From Cryptosporangium phraense (lineage in GTDB: Bacteria; Actinomycetota; Actinomycetes; Mycobacteriales; Cryptosporangiaceae), in NCBI RefSeq assembly GCF_006912135.1, contig NZ_VIRS01000008.1, positions 124,001 through 188,000 on the forward strand: a DNA stretch of 64,000 nt, in the 5' to 3' direction. Each line of letters opens with the position of its first letter. Position 1 is the stretch's first letter. A program made the position numbers and the translations under genes. Below the pieces are notes generated by a model. The model worked only from the letters and a program-made list of their open reading frames with translations, did no database searches and was not told the DNA's origin. Shown piece after piece: positions 9,026 to 18,367 of this stretch.

Positions 9026-11617
9026 CTACAGGATCCAGGTGTCTTTGGCGCCGCCTCCCCGCGAGGAGTTGACGACCAGGCTGCCCTCGGGGGCGACCCT
9101 GGTCAGCGCCACCGGTGCGACCACCGGCTTCTCTCCCATGAACACGAACGCCCGCAGGTCGACGTGGCGCGGGGTGAGCCGGGCGCCGTCGAAGACCGGG
9201 TGCGTCGAGAGGTGCATGGTCTCCTGGGCGATCCACCGGTGCGGTGCGGCCTTGATCTGCCGCCGGACCAGGTCGATCTCCTCGTCGGAGGCCCGCGGAC
9301 CGATCAGCACGCCCTCGCCGCCGTACCCGTCGACCGGCTTGACCACCAGCTCGTTCAGCCGCCGCAGGACCTCGTCGCGCTGCTCCGGGTCGCCGCACAG
9401 GTACGTGGGGACGTGCGCGAGCAGCGGTTTCTCGCCCAGGTAGTACTCGATGAAGTCGGGGACGTAGGCGTAGATCGCCTTGTCGTCGCCGATGCCGTTG
9501 CCGGGCGCGTTGGCCAGCGTCACCGCGCCGGCCCCGACCGCGGACAGCAGCGGCGGCCCGAGCGGCCGCCCGTCGCCGGCCGGGGCGTGCACCAGCGTGT
9601 CCTCGTCCAGGCGCAGGTAGATCACGTCCACCCGGCGCCGGGTGCCGTGCCGGTGCAGGTAGACCGCGCGGTCGTCGACCACCAGGTCGGTCGTCCGCAC
9701 GACCGGGACGCCCATCTCCTCGGCCAGCAGCTGGTGCTCGAACCAGGCCGAGTCGACCGGCCCCTGGCTGAGCACGACGACCTGCGGTCCGCTGCCGCGC
9801 ATCCGCGGCGGCGCCGCCGCCTCCAGCGTCGACCGCAGGATCCCGGGGAGGGTCTCGGCCGACTGCAGTCCGGCCGGCCGCGGCAGGTCCGGCCAGATGT
9901 GGTCGGTCAGCCGACGGTTGGTCAGCGCGTACCCCAGGCCCGAGGGCACCCTCAGGTTGTCTTCGAGGACGCTCCAGCGGCCGGCGGCGTCGTGGACGAG
10001 ATCCATGCCGGCGATGTGCGCGCGGACCGGCTGGCGGATCAGCGCGGCCAGCGGCAACAGGCCGGGAGCGCCGTCGACGACCCAGCCCGGCACGATCCCG
10101 TCGTTCACGACCTCCCGGTCGGCGTAGACGTCACGGAGGAACGCGTCCAGAGCCCGGACACGCTGGATCAGGCCCTTGCCGAGCGCCTCCCAGTCGTCGG
10201 CCCGGACGATCCGCGGGATGACGTCGAACGGGAACAGCCGGGCCGTGGTCTCGCCGGCCACCCGGAACGTCATGCGGTGGGAGCGCTGTTCGGCGTCGCG
10301 CTCGTGCTCGCGGTCGCGCAGCCCGCCGGCGCCGAGACGCTCGAGCAGCTGGAGCATCGGCTCGTAGGCCGGCACCACGGTTCCCTCGGCGGTGATCACC
10401 TCGTCGCCGTCGGAGGTGTACCCGGCCAGCAGGGCCTCCTGGCCGCCGAACCCACCGACGGTGACCGCGCCTCCGGCGCGGGTCTCGGCCAGCAGCATGT
10501 CTACGACGTCGGCCAGCCGGCCGCGACGGGCGAACGCCCGGCGCTCGCGGTCGGCGGCGCTGCCCCGGGCCAGGGCCTGGTTGGTCAGCGCGGTCACGTA
10601 CTCCCAGTCGCCGGCCGCCTCGAGCTGCGGGCGCAGCGAGTCGACCAGCCCCCGGACGGCCTCGGCGGCCGGCACCGGGTGGGCGAAGCCGGACAGGTCG
10701 ACGAGGTCGCCCTCCAGCCCGGACCGGGCCGCCCGCCACATCGCGGCCCGCTGCAGCGGCCCGCGGATGCGCGGCAGCGGGTACCGGGCCGCGACCGCGT
10801 CCCGCTCCCGCCGGACCAGCGCCCGGAACAGGCCCGCGAGCAGCACGACGTCGTCGACGGCCGGGCAGGCGTCGGTGACCCGCAGTTCGATCGTCGGGAC
10901 GTGGGCCGACGGGCGGACGTCGAAATAGATCATGCCCGGGTCGGTGATCGTGCCCGACGCGATCAGCTCGGCGACCAGCGAGTCGTGGTCCTCGGCCGAC
11001 TCGACCAGGCCGCTGGCCCCGGCGGTGGGCCAGCGCTGCCAGAGCAGGGAGCGGATGCTCGCGTAGCCGGAGTCCTCCCCCATCCAGAACGGCGAGCTGG
11101 CCGAGATCGCCAGCAGCACCGGGAGGTACTGCGAGACCCGCTGGGCGACGGCCACGGCCACGTCCCGGTCGGGCATGCCGACGTGTACCTGGGCGCCGCA
11201 GATGAGCTGCTCACGGGCGAGGAGCTGGTAGTCGTCGAGCATGCGCTCGAATCGGGCGTTCGGGGTGAGCGCGAGCTCTTCGACGTCGACCAGAGGGACC
11301 GTGCCGGAAGCGACGATGCCGAGGCCGAGGGCGTCGGCCACCTCGCAGGCCTGGCGTCGCAGAGCGACGAGTTCGTCGCGCAGGCGCTCCAGGCTGATGT
11401 GCACCTTCGTGTTGGTCTCGACGACCGAGCGGTGCAGCTCCGGGGAGAACGACGACGCAGGCAGGTGGTCGAGGAGGTCCGGGGCGCGCGGGACGAGCTC
11501 GCGGCTGTCGAGGTCGACGACGTGGAACTCCTCTTCGACGCCGAGGTCCAGCGGCTCGGACGCCGGCACGGTGGCCGCCTCCGCCAGCCGCTGAGCTTCC
11601 TGCTGGTCACCCGCCAC
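9026..11617 (-). CDS. Fusion of GCS2-type carboxylate-amine ligase and circularly permuted ATP-grasp
   Basis: An 863-residue fusion. Residues about 22-395 are a glutamate-cysteine-ligase-2/YbdK domain (LGVEEEFHVVDLDSREL, ETNTKVHISL, GAQVHVGMP, ELRVTDACP). Residues about 440-863 are a circularly permuted ATP-grasp (MTFRVAGETTARLFPFDV, VLEDNLRVPSGLGYAL, VVKPVDGYGGEGVLIGP, SSRGGGAKDTWIL). Both domains form amide bonds at the expense of ATP, so the protein could add two amine donors in succession. The start is GTG 11617 with AAAGGCGG upstream. It is the first gene of a tight minus-strand unit with the amidotransferase and S9 peptidase. The domain calls are strong; the product is unknown. Confidence 0.9.
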   Translation of the reverse strand: MAGDQQEAQRLAEAATVPASEPLDLGVEEEFHVVDLDSRELVPRAPDLLDHLPASSFSPELHRSVVETNTKVHISLERLRDELVALRRQACEVADALGLGIVASGTVPLVDVEELALTPNARFERMLDDYQLLAREQLICGAQVHVGMPDRDVAVAVAQRVSQYLPVLLAISASSPFWMGEDSGYASIRSLLWQRWPTAGASGLVESAEDHDSLVAELIASGTITDPGMIYFDVRPSAHVPTIELRVTDACPAVDDVVLLAGLFRALVRRERDAVAARYPLPRIRGPLQRAAMWRAARSGLEGDLVDLSGFAHPVPAAEAVRGLVDSLRPQLEAAGDWEYVTALTNQALARGSAADRERRAFARRGRLADVVDMLLAETRAGGAVTVGGFGGQEALLAGYTSDGDEVITAEGTVVPAYEPMLQLLERLGAGGLRDREHERDAEQRSHRMTFRVAGETTARLFPFDVIPRIVRADDWEALGKGLIQRVRALDAFLRDVYADREVVNDGIVPGWVVDGAPGLLPLAALIRQPVRAHIAGMDLVHDAAGRWSVLEDNLRVPSGLGYALTNRRLTDHIWPDLPRPAGLQSAETLPGILRSTLEAAAPPRMRGSGPQVVVLSQGPVDSAWFEHQLLAEEMGVPVVRTTDLVVDDRAVYLHRHGTRRRVDVIYLRLDEDTLVHAPAGDGRPLGPPLLSAVGAGAVTLANAPGNGIGDDKAIYAYVPDFIEYYLGEKPLLAHVPTYLCGDPEQRDEVLRRLNELVVKPVDGYGGEGVLIGPRASDEEIDLVRRQIKAAPHRWIAQETMHLSTHPVFDGARLTPRHVDLRAFVFMGEKPVVAPVALTRVAPEGSLVVNSSRGGGAKDTWIL

Positions 11618-11699
11618 CTACACACCGCCTTTGCGTGCGCCGCCGGGGTTGACGGCTGGGGACTGATCGTTTCCGGCCCGAGTACCTGAGGTGTGAGGA

Positions 11700-11716
11700 G
11701 CCGGTAAATTTCCGGC
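11700..11716. promoter_or_regulatory. Near-perfect palindrome in the divergent ligase/epimerase gap
   Basis: GCCGG-TAAATTT-CCGGC is a 17-bp palindrome with AT-rich centre inside an otherwise GC-rich 238-base divergent gap. It sits 83 bases upstream of the ligase start and 140 bases upstream of the epimerase. It could be an operator for either gene; no regulator is encoded alongside. Confidence 0.25.
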
Positions 11717-11855
11717 AACACATCCCAACCCCTTTGTCGTCCGGTTCGTCCAGTGCGCTCGCCCCCACGCGTTCCCTTCAGAGTGCCCGGTGGGCGCCAG
11801 TGCCAACCACCGTGAGGAATGAGTGGTAATCGGCTGATAAGGGCATGGCAGAGGC

Positions 11856-12758
11856 ATGAGGGTGTTGCTGCTGGGGGCCGACGGCTTCGTCGGGCACCAC
11901 GTGAGGGCCCGGCTCGCGACGGAGGACGGGCTGTCGGTGATCACCGCGGCCCGCCGCGGCGACGTGCACGCCGACGTCCGGCTCGACCTGACCGAGGGCG
12001 TCGTCGGAGTCGCCCACGCGCTGCGCGACGCGATGCCGGACGTGGTCGTGAACTGCGCCGGGGCGCCGTCCGGCGACATCGCGTCGCTGGCCGCGGGAAA
12101 CGTCGTCGCGGTGAGCAACCTGGTCGACGCGCTGCTGACCGCCGGCCGGTCGATCCGGCTCGTGCACCTGGGGTCGGCGGCCGAGTACGGCCGCGGGGAG
12201 GCCGGGGTCTCGACCAGGGAGGACGCCGCCGAGCGTCCGGTCACCACCTACGGCCTGGCCAAGCTGGCGGCGACGCACCTGGTGCGCACCGCGGCCGGCG
12301 CGGGCCTGGACGCGGTGTCGCTGCGGGTCACGACCCCGATCGGCCCGGATGCCCCGATCTCCGGCGGGGCCGGAAGGGTGGTCGCGCAGCTGCGGGCCGG
12401 CAACTCCGGGGTGACGACGGGCCCGCTGGACGACGTGCGCGACTACGTGGACGTACGCGATGTCGCCGACGCGGTAGCGGCGGCGGCGTTGCGCCCGCGA
12501 GGGCAGGCGGCGCTGCCCGCGGTGCTGAATGTGGGGAGCGGGGTCGGGACGCCGACCCGGACGATGGTGGAGACGCTGTTGTCGCTGGCCGGGTTCACCG
12601 GGGGCCTGCGGACGGATGGAGGCGGGGCGACGTTGGTGCCGTGGCAGCGGGCGGACATATCGGCGGTGAGGGGGGCGTTGGGATGGACGCCTTCACGGCC
12701 GTTGCACACGTCGCTGAGGGATCTGTGGGAAGCAAGCGCGGCGTTGGCGCCCGTGTAA
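11856..12758 (+). CDS. NAD(P)-dependent epimerase/dehydratase (extended SDR)
   Basis: A 300-residue extended short-chain dehydrogenase. The Rossmann glycine motif GADGFVG is at residues 7-13. Asp and Arg residues (RRGDVHADVRLD) follow, then HLGSAAEYG (Ser region) and the YxxxK pair in TTYGLAK. The C-terminal region has the DVRDYVDVRDVADA pattern of nucleotide-sugar epimerases. The substrate is not evident. The start is ATG 11856, with a weak GCAGAGGC upstream. It is probably monocistronic: a small hairpin lies before the next gene, and the upstream ligase gene is divergent. Confidence 0.9.
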   Translation: MRVLLLGADGFVGHHVRARLATEDGLSVITAARRGDVHADVRLDLTEGVVGVAHALRDAMPDVVVNCAGAPSGDIASLAAGNVVAVSNLVDALLTAGRSIRLVHLGSAAEYGRGEAGVSTREDAAERPVTTYGLAKLAATHLVRTAAGAGLDAVSLRVTTPIGPDAPISGGAGRVVAQLRAGNSGVTTGPLDDVRDYVDVRDVADAVAAAALRPRGQAALPAVLNVGSGVGTPTRTMVETLLSLAGFTGGLRTDGGGATLVPWQRADISAVRGALGWTPSRPLHTSLRDLWEASAALAPV

Positions 12759-12832
12759 CGGTGGCTGGGTCCCGGGTGAACGGGGGCGGCCCGCCAGGAA
12801 CAGCCCCGGTGATTCGCCGCGCGAGAGGCGCT

Positions 12833-12849
12833 GGCACCCTCTTGGTGCC
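12833..12849 (+). terminator. Small hairpin after the epimerase gene
   Basis: GGCACC-CTCTT-GGTGCC gives a 6-bp stem with a 5-nt loop, 75 bases past the epimerase stop and just before the Shine-Dalgarno of the next gene. It is short, so a terminator role is only possible. Confidence 0.3.
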
Positions 12850-12874
12850 GTGATCCTTCCCGCCGAGGAGAGCC

Positions 12875-14623
12875 GTGGACGACACCGAGGCGCAGATACG
12901 AGCGGCGTGGGCGTCGGGACAGGAGGCACGCCTCTCACCCGGTCTGCCGGGCGGCCGTCCGGATGAGGACTCGCCCCTGCCGGCGGTGGAAGCGACCCTG
13001 CTTCTCCGGCTCCTGGCCGAAGGTGGCGGCCACCCCAGGGGCTTGCGCCTCCAGGGAGCAAGAATCGTCGGTGAATGGGACTGGAGTTGGCAGACGCTCG
13101 ACGTCCCTATTCGGTTTCGCCAGTGCGTCATCGCCGAGCACATCGACTTGACGTATTCCACCCTGCCCGGGCTGGAGCTTCTTCATTGCCGAGCCGAAAC
13201 GCTCGGGCTTTCGGACGCGAACATCGCTCACGATCTGATTCTCGACGGGAGCACCCTCGCGGGGATGCGTGCGGACGGCGCCCACGTAGGCAGCGACGTG
13301 CTGCTCCGGGACGGATTCACGTGCACCGGGGAGATCCTCGCGTCATCCGCGGCCGTCGGCGGAGAATTCGATGTTCGGCGGGCCACGTTGTCCAACCGCG
13401 GCGGATGCGTCATCGACGCCGACGGGATCACCGTGGGCGGCAACATGTACTTCTTGGAAGGTTGCGAGTCCCGCGGAGAACTGCGCCTGGTCGGCGCGAA
13501 GATCGGTGGCCAACTGGTGTTCGAAGGGGCCAAGCTGGCCAACCGCGGGCGCACCGCCCTCGCCGCCGACAGTGCGGAGATCGGAAACGCGGTGTTCTTC
13601 GTGGAGGGGTGCGAAATCATCGGCGAAACCAGGCTCCTCGGAGCCTCGATCGCCGGCCAGTTAGGGATCAGCGGCTCGAAGTTCTCCGACCCGGACGGTT
13701 ACGCGCTGTCAGCGGACGGCATCAAGGTCACCGGTGACGCCTTCGTCATCGACGGATGCCATCTTCGGGGCGAGACCGGGTTCGCCGGCGCGATCCTCCA
13801 CGAGATCCAGTTCGCGGGATCGACCTTCGAGAACCCGGACGGCGTCGCCCTCGACCTCCGGAATGCCCACGTCAGTGAGGTACTCCAGCTCGGTGGACTG
13901 GAACGTCGTCCGACCGGGACGATCGATCTGTCGGGCGCATCGGTCGGTGAACTCTCGGACGACGCGGAGAGTTGGCCCGTGAGGGGAAACCTGATTCTCG
14001 CCGGATTTTCGTACACCCGCCTGGGTAGCGAGGCACCCACCGACGTCGAGGCGCGGCTGGCGTGGCTTCGCCGCGCACCGGCCTATTCACCACAGCCGTA
14101 CCGTCAGCTCGCCCGCGTCATGACCGAGTCGGGTCTGCCCGACCATGCTCGCCGAATCCAGATCGCGGCTCGGGACGACGAGCGCCTGCTCGGGGATCTC
14201 GGCTGGTATCAGAGGGCCGCCAACCGGTTCCTCGGCGTCACGATCGCGCACGGATACCGGCCGTTGCGGCCCGCGTGGCTCATCCTGGCCGGAGTCCTGC
14301 TCACGTGGTGGATCGTCGCGAGCAACACGGCCGTGTTCGTACCCACCGGTGACAACGTCCCGGAGAACGCCCGAACCGGGAAGCCCTCGATATCGGCGTC
14401 CCGCTGCACGACGGAGTATCCGTGCCTGATTCCGGCCGCCTACGCGCTGGAGAACATGACGCCGATTCTCGACCTGCACCAGGCGTCGCTCTGGCAGCCC
14501 ACGACCGCGACGCCGGCCGGCCGCGGGGTGCGGGCGTGGCTGTACGCGACGAGCATTGTCGGCTGGATCGGTTCCACGCTCATCGTGGTAGCCCTGACCG
14601 GCCTCGCCGAACGCCGCGAGTAG
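12875..14623 (+). CDS. Membrane protein with long repeat (beta-helix-like) domain, actinobacterial 'oxidoreductase'-type family
   Basis: A 582-residue protein from GTG 12875, with GAGGAGAG upstream. Residues about 45-400 are roughly 20-residue imperfect repeats of the pattern GELRLVGAKIGGQLVFEGAK followed by L..ADG..V.G, typical of pentapeptide/right-handed beta-helix folds. A short helical stretch about 400-440 leads into C-terminal membrane segments at about 463-485 and 555-578. Between these lies an extracytoplasmic loop with two cysteines (ASRCTTEYPCL). Related Streptomyces proteins are often annotated as membrane-associated oxidoreductases, but I see no cofactor motif. A decayed paralogue of its N-terminus follows at 14.68 kb. 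Confidence 0.75.
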   Translation: MDDTEAQIRAAWASGQEARLSPGLPGGRPDEDSPLPAVEATLLLRLLAEGGGHPRGLRLQGARIVGEWDWSWQTLDVPIRFRQCVIAEHIDLTYSTLPGLELLHCRAETLGLSDANIAHDLILDGSTLAGMRADGAHVGSDVLLRDGFTCTGEILASSAAVGGEFDVRRATLSNRGGCVIDADGITVGGNMYFLEGCESRGELRLVGAKIGGQLVFEGAKLANRGRTALAADSAEIGNAVFFVEGCEIIGETRLLGASIAGQLGISGSKFSDPDGYALSADGIKVTGDAFVIDGCHLRGETGFAGAILHEIQFAGSTFENPDGVALDLRNAHVSEVLQLGGLERRPTGTIDLSGASVGELSDDAESWPVRGNLILAGFSYTRLGSEAPTDVEARLAWLRRAPAYSPQPYRQLARVMTESGLPDHARRIQIAARDDERLLGDLGWYQRAANRFLGVTIAHGYRPLRPAWLILAGVLLTWWIVASNTAVFVPTGDNVPENARTGKPSISASRCTTEYPCLIPAAYALENMTPILDLHQASLWQPTTATPAGRGVRAWLYATSIVGWIGSTLIVVALTGLAERRE

Positions 14624-14675
14624 CCTGTGCCCCGAGCTCCAGCCCCGATCATCCGATCATCCGGATGGCTGTCCC

Positions 14676-14838
14676 GCGGAGGACACCGACCTGCCGGAGA
14701 TCGACGCGAAGGCGCTCCGGCACCTGTTCACCACCCGGAGGCGGCCGCCCTCGAGGGCTTCGCGTCCAGAGCGCCCCGCCTCGTCGGTGACCTCGACTGG
14801 ATGGCACGCTCGCCGACAGGGGAGTCGACGCTGGCGTG
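14676..14838 (+). pseudogene. Decayed N-terminal fragment paralogous to the upstream repeat membrane protein
   Basis: Translation gives EDTDLPEIDAKALRHLFT in one frame and, after a +/-1 shift near 14740, GFASRAPRLVGDLDWMARS. These align with EDSPLPAVEATLLLRLLA and GLRLQGARIVGEWDWSWQT of the intact gene at 12.97-13.09 kb, and the bases around both anchors are also alike. The remnant ends in a stop at 14837-14839. It implies an old tandem duplication followed by frameshift and deletion. Bases 14840-15060 hold nothing I can recognise. Confidence 0.55.
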
Positions 14839-15071
14839 ACGTTCGACGGCGCCCTCGTCGAGCACGGAGCATCGTCTGACGGGCCGACTGAACTCGGGCA
14901 CCCCTGACGCGGTTCGGGCGTCCGTTCGCGTTCGCTGACCTGGATGCGCCTCACCGGCCTCGCAGACCCGTCGCGAGCAGCGGCCCGAGCCCGGCGGCCA
15001 CGCCGGGTAGCAGCCTCGGCGAAGGCTCAAGCGGTTCGTGGACGGGCCGATCAGGTCTGGGGGAGGGGCCA

Positions 15072-15413
15072 ATGGGCGGAGAAGCTAGGGCCAGGCGGGA
15101 TCGGCTGGCAATTGCGGCGCTCGTCTTGGGCGGGCTGGGTTTCCTCGGCGGGCTGCCCTACCTCGACCTGTACGGCGTCGGCTTTGCGTTCGTACCCAGT
15201 GGGATCACCAAGGGCCTCCTCCTGGCGTCTTGTTCGGTCGGCGGCGTGGTGCTCGGGCCGATCGCCTTTCGGCGGTGCGAGCGGCAGCGGCGGCGGGGGT
15301 CCGCACTGGCTCTGGCCGGGCTGGTCGGCGGGGCGCTCGGGTTGCCCGGGCTCGTCATGGCGATCAGCCTCCTGCACGTCGGCGGGTTCGGCGGGCTCGA
15401 ATTCCGTTGGTGA
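15072..15413 (+). CDS. Small membrane protein, DUF4190-like
   Basis: A 113-residue protein with a charged N-terminus and three hydrophobic segments: about 12-30 (LAIAALVLGGLGFLGGLPY), 40-65 and 77-100. These are separated by a basic loop (RRCERQRRRG). The alternating A/G/L-rich hairpins and central SVGGVVLGPIAFRR match small DUF4190-type actinobacterial membrane proteins. ATG 15072 follows GGGGAGGGGCC, a strong ribosome-binding site. Function unknown. The next gene starts 84 bases later. Confidence 0.75.
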   Translation: MGGEARARRDRLAIAALVLGGLGFLGGLPYLDLYGVGFAFVPSGITKGLLLASCSVGGVVLGPIAFRRCERQRRRGSALALAGLVGGALGLPGLVMAISLLHVGGFGGLEFRW

Positions 15414-15497
15414 GTCCGCACCGCCCTCGCTACGGTCGGGCCGATCCGCGGGGCGGGCTTCCGTCCCTGATTCCGGACGGCGCGAGGGGCTGATTCG

Positions 15498-16769
<1,272 letters not shown>

Positions 16770-16770
16770 C

Positions 16771-17595
16771 GTGGTCACGATCGCCGACGTCACGAAAATC
16801 TTCGACCGGCTCTACCCGCCCGCTCTGGCCGAGAGCTGGGACGCGGTCGGCCTGGTCTGCGGCGACCCCGCCGCCGAGGTCCAGCGCGTCTACTTCAGCG
16901 TCGACGTCGTCGCCGCCACCGTCGACGAAGCCCTGAGCTGGGGCGCCGACCTCCTCGTCGCGCACCACCCGCTCCTGCTCCGCGGCGTCACCGCGATCCC
17001 CGCGAGCACGCCGAAGGGCAACACGCTGCACCGGCTGATCCGCGCCGGCGCCGGGCTGTTCGTCGCCCACACCAACGCCGACTCGGCCGACCCCGGCGTC
17101 TCGGACGCGCTCGCGGCTCGCCTCGATCTCCGCGACCTGCGGCCGCTGCATCCGCACCCGGGCCGGGAGAACACCGGCATCGGCCGGATCGGTGAACTTC
17201 CCACCGCGATGACGCTCGCCGAGCTCGCCGAGACCGCCGCGCACGCGCTGCCTCCGACGAGCGGCGGCATCCGCTTCACCGGCGACCCCGACCGCATCGT
17301 GCGGACGGTCGCGGTCAGCGGCGGTGCCGGTGATTCCTACCTGGGGGACGCTACGCGAGCCGGCGTCGACGCGTTCCTCACCGCCGACCTGCGCCATCAC
17401 CCGGCTTCCGAGCATTCCGAGGCGGGCGGACCGGCGCTACTCGACGTCGCCCACTGGGCCAGCGAACAGCCGTGGCTCGCACAGGCCGCCGCTGCCCTCG
17501 ACGCTGCCCTCGACCCCGCTACGGTGGAGGTCTTCGTCTCCGACCTCGTCACCGACCCGTGGACTCGTGCGGTGGTTCCGGCGTGGACGTCCTGA
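16771..17595 (+). CDS. Nif3-like dinuclear metal centre protein
   Basis: A 274-residue member of the Nif3/YqfO (DUF34) family, from GTG 16771. Metal-ligand segments are visible: AHHPLLLRG (His pair), AHTNADSA (His/Asp) and, near the C-terminus, DVAHWASEQ (His and Glu). DADL-type linkers occur between the halves. The family is widespread; roles in cofactor or metal handling have been suggested but not settled. It is the first gene of a conserved actinobacterial trio with the zinc-ribbon protein and RNase H/phosphatase (Rv2230c-Rv2228c in M. tuberculosis), and 28 bases separate it from the next start. Confidence 0.93.
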   Translation: MVTIADVTKIFDRLYPPALAESWDAVGLVCGDPAAEVQRVYFSVDVVAATVDEALSWGADLLVAHHPLLLRGVTAIPASTPKGNTLHRLIRAGAGLFVAHTNADSADPGVSDALAARLDLRDLRPLHPHPGRENTGIGRIGELPTAMTLAELAETAAHALPPTSGGIRFTGDPDRIVRTVAVSGGAGDSYLGDATRAGVDAFLTADLRHHPASEHSEAGGPALLDVAHWASEQPWLAQAAAALDAALDPATVEVFVSDLVTDPWTRAVVPAWTS

Positions 17596-17623
17596 CAACC
17601 GGCACCGGGAGATTGGCAGCATC

Positions 17624-18367
17624 GTGAAGGCACCGGCCGCGGACCAGCTCCGCCTGCTCGACCTGCAGGCGGTCGACCTCTCGATCGATCAGCTCGCGCA
17701 CAGGAAGCGCACGCTGCCCGAGCACGCCGAGATCGAGAAGACCGCGGGCACGCTGGCCGAACTGCGCGACGAGCTGTCCACCGCGGAGTCCGGCGTCGAG
17801 GAGCTCGACCGGAAGATCCACCAGCTGGAGGAAGAAGTCGACCAGGTCCGCACCCGGGCCCAGCGCGACCAGCAGCGGATGGACTCCGGCACGATCGGTT
17901 CGTCCAAAGAGCTCGAGCGGCTGCAGCACGAGGTCGAGACGCTGGCCTCCCGCCAGTCCGCGCTGGAGGACGACGAGCTGGTGCTGATGGAGGAGCGGGA
18001 GACCGCCGACGGCGCCCGCTCCGAGGTGCAGACCCGTTTCGACGCGGCGACCGAGGCGCTGGCCGACCTCGAGGTGCGCCGGGACACGCTGGAGACCGAA
18101 ATCGACACCGACATCGCCGCCCGCACCGCCGAGCGGGAGCCGCTGGCCGCGCAGATCCCCGACGACCTGCGGGCGCTGTACGAGAAGCTGCGGGCGTCCA
18201 GCGGCGGCATCGGCGCGGCCGCGCTGCGCGCCCGCCGCTGCGGCGGCTGCCGGATCGAGCTGTACGGCACCGCGCTCATGGAGGCCCGCGAGGCCGACGA
18301 GGACGAGGTGCTGCGGTGCGAGGAGTGCCGCCGGATCCTGGTCCGGACGGCGGAGTCCGGTCTGTGA
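17624..18367 (+). CDS. Zinc-ribbon and coiled-coil protein (Rv2229c-like)
   Basis: A 247-residue protein from GTG 17624. Residues about 10-190 form a long coiled coil rich in Glu, Leu and Arg (heptads such as ELDRKIHQLEEEVDQV). The C-terminus carries a four-cysteine zinc ribbon, CGGC near 206 and CEEC near 232. The family is annotated as nucleic-acid-binding C4 zinc-ribbon protein, and its exact job is unknown. Its stop overlaps the next start as GTGA, so translation with the RNase H/phosphatase is coupled. A longer in-frame extension to 17324 overlaps the Nif3 gene and is not used. Confidence 0.92.
   Translation: MKAPAADQLRLLDLQAVDLSIDQLAHRKRTLPEHAEIEKTAGTLAELRDELSTAESGVEELDRKIHQLEEEVDQVRTRAQRDQQRMDSGTIGSSKELERLQHEVETLASRQSALEDDELVLMEERETADGARSEVQTRFDAATEALADLEVRRDTLETEIDTDIAARTAEREPLAAQIPDDLRALYEKLRASSGGIGAAALRARRCGGCRIELYGTALMEAREADEDEVLRCEECRRILVRTAESGL

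Noticed and set aside
14839-15071. Possible small genes between the decayed fragment and the DUF4190-like gene
   Set aside because: No start with ribosome-binding site and no recognisable protein in any frame.
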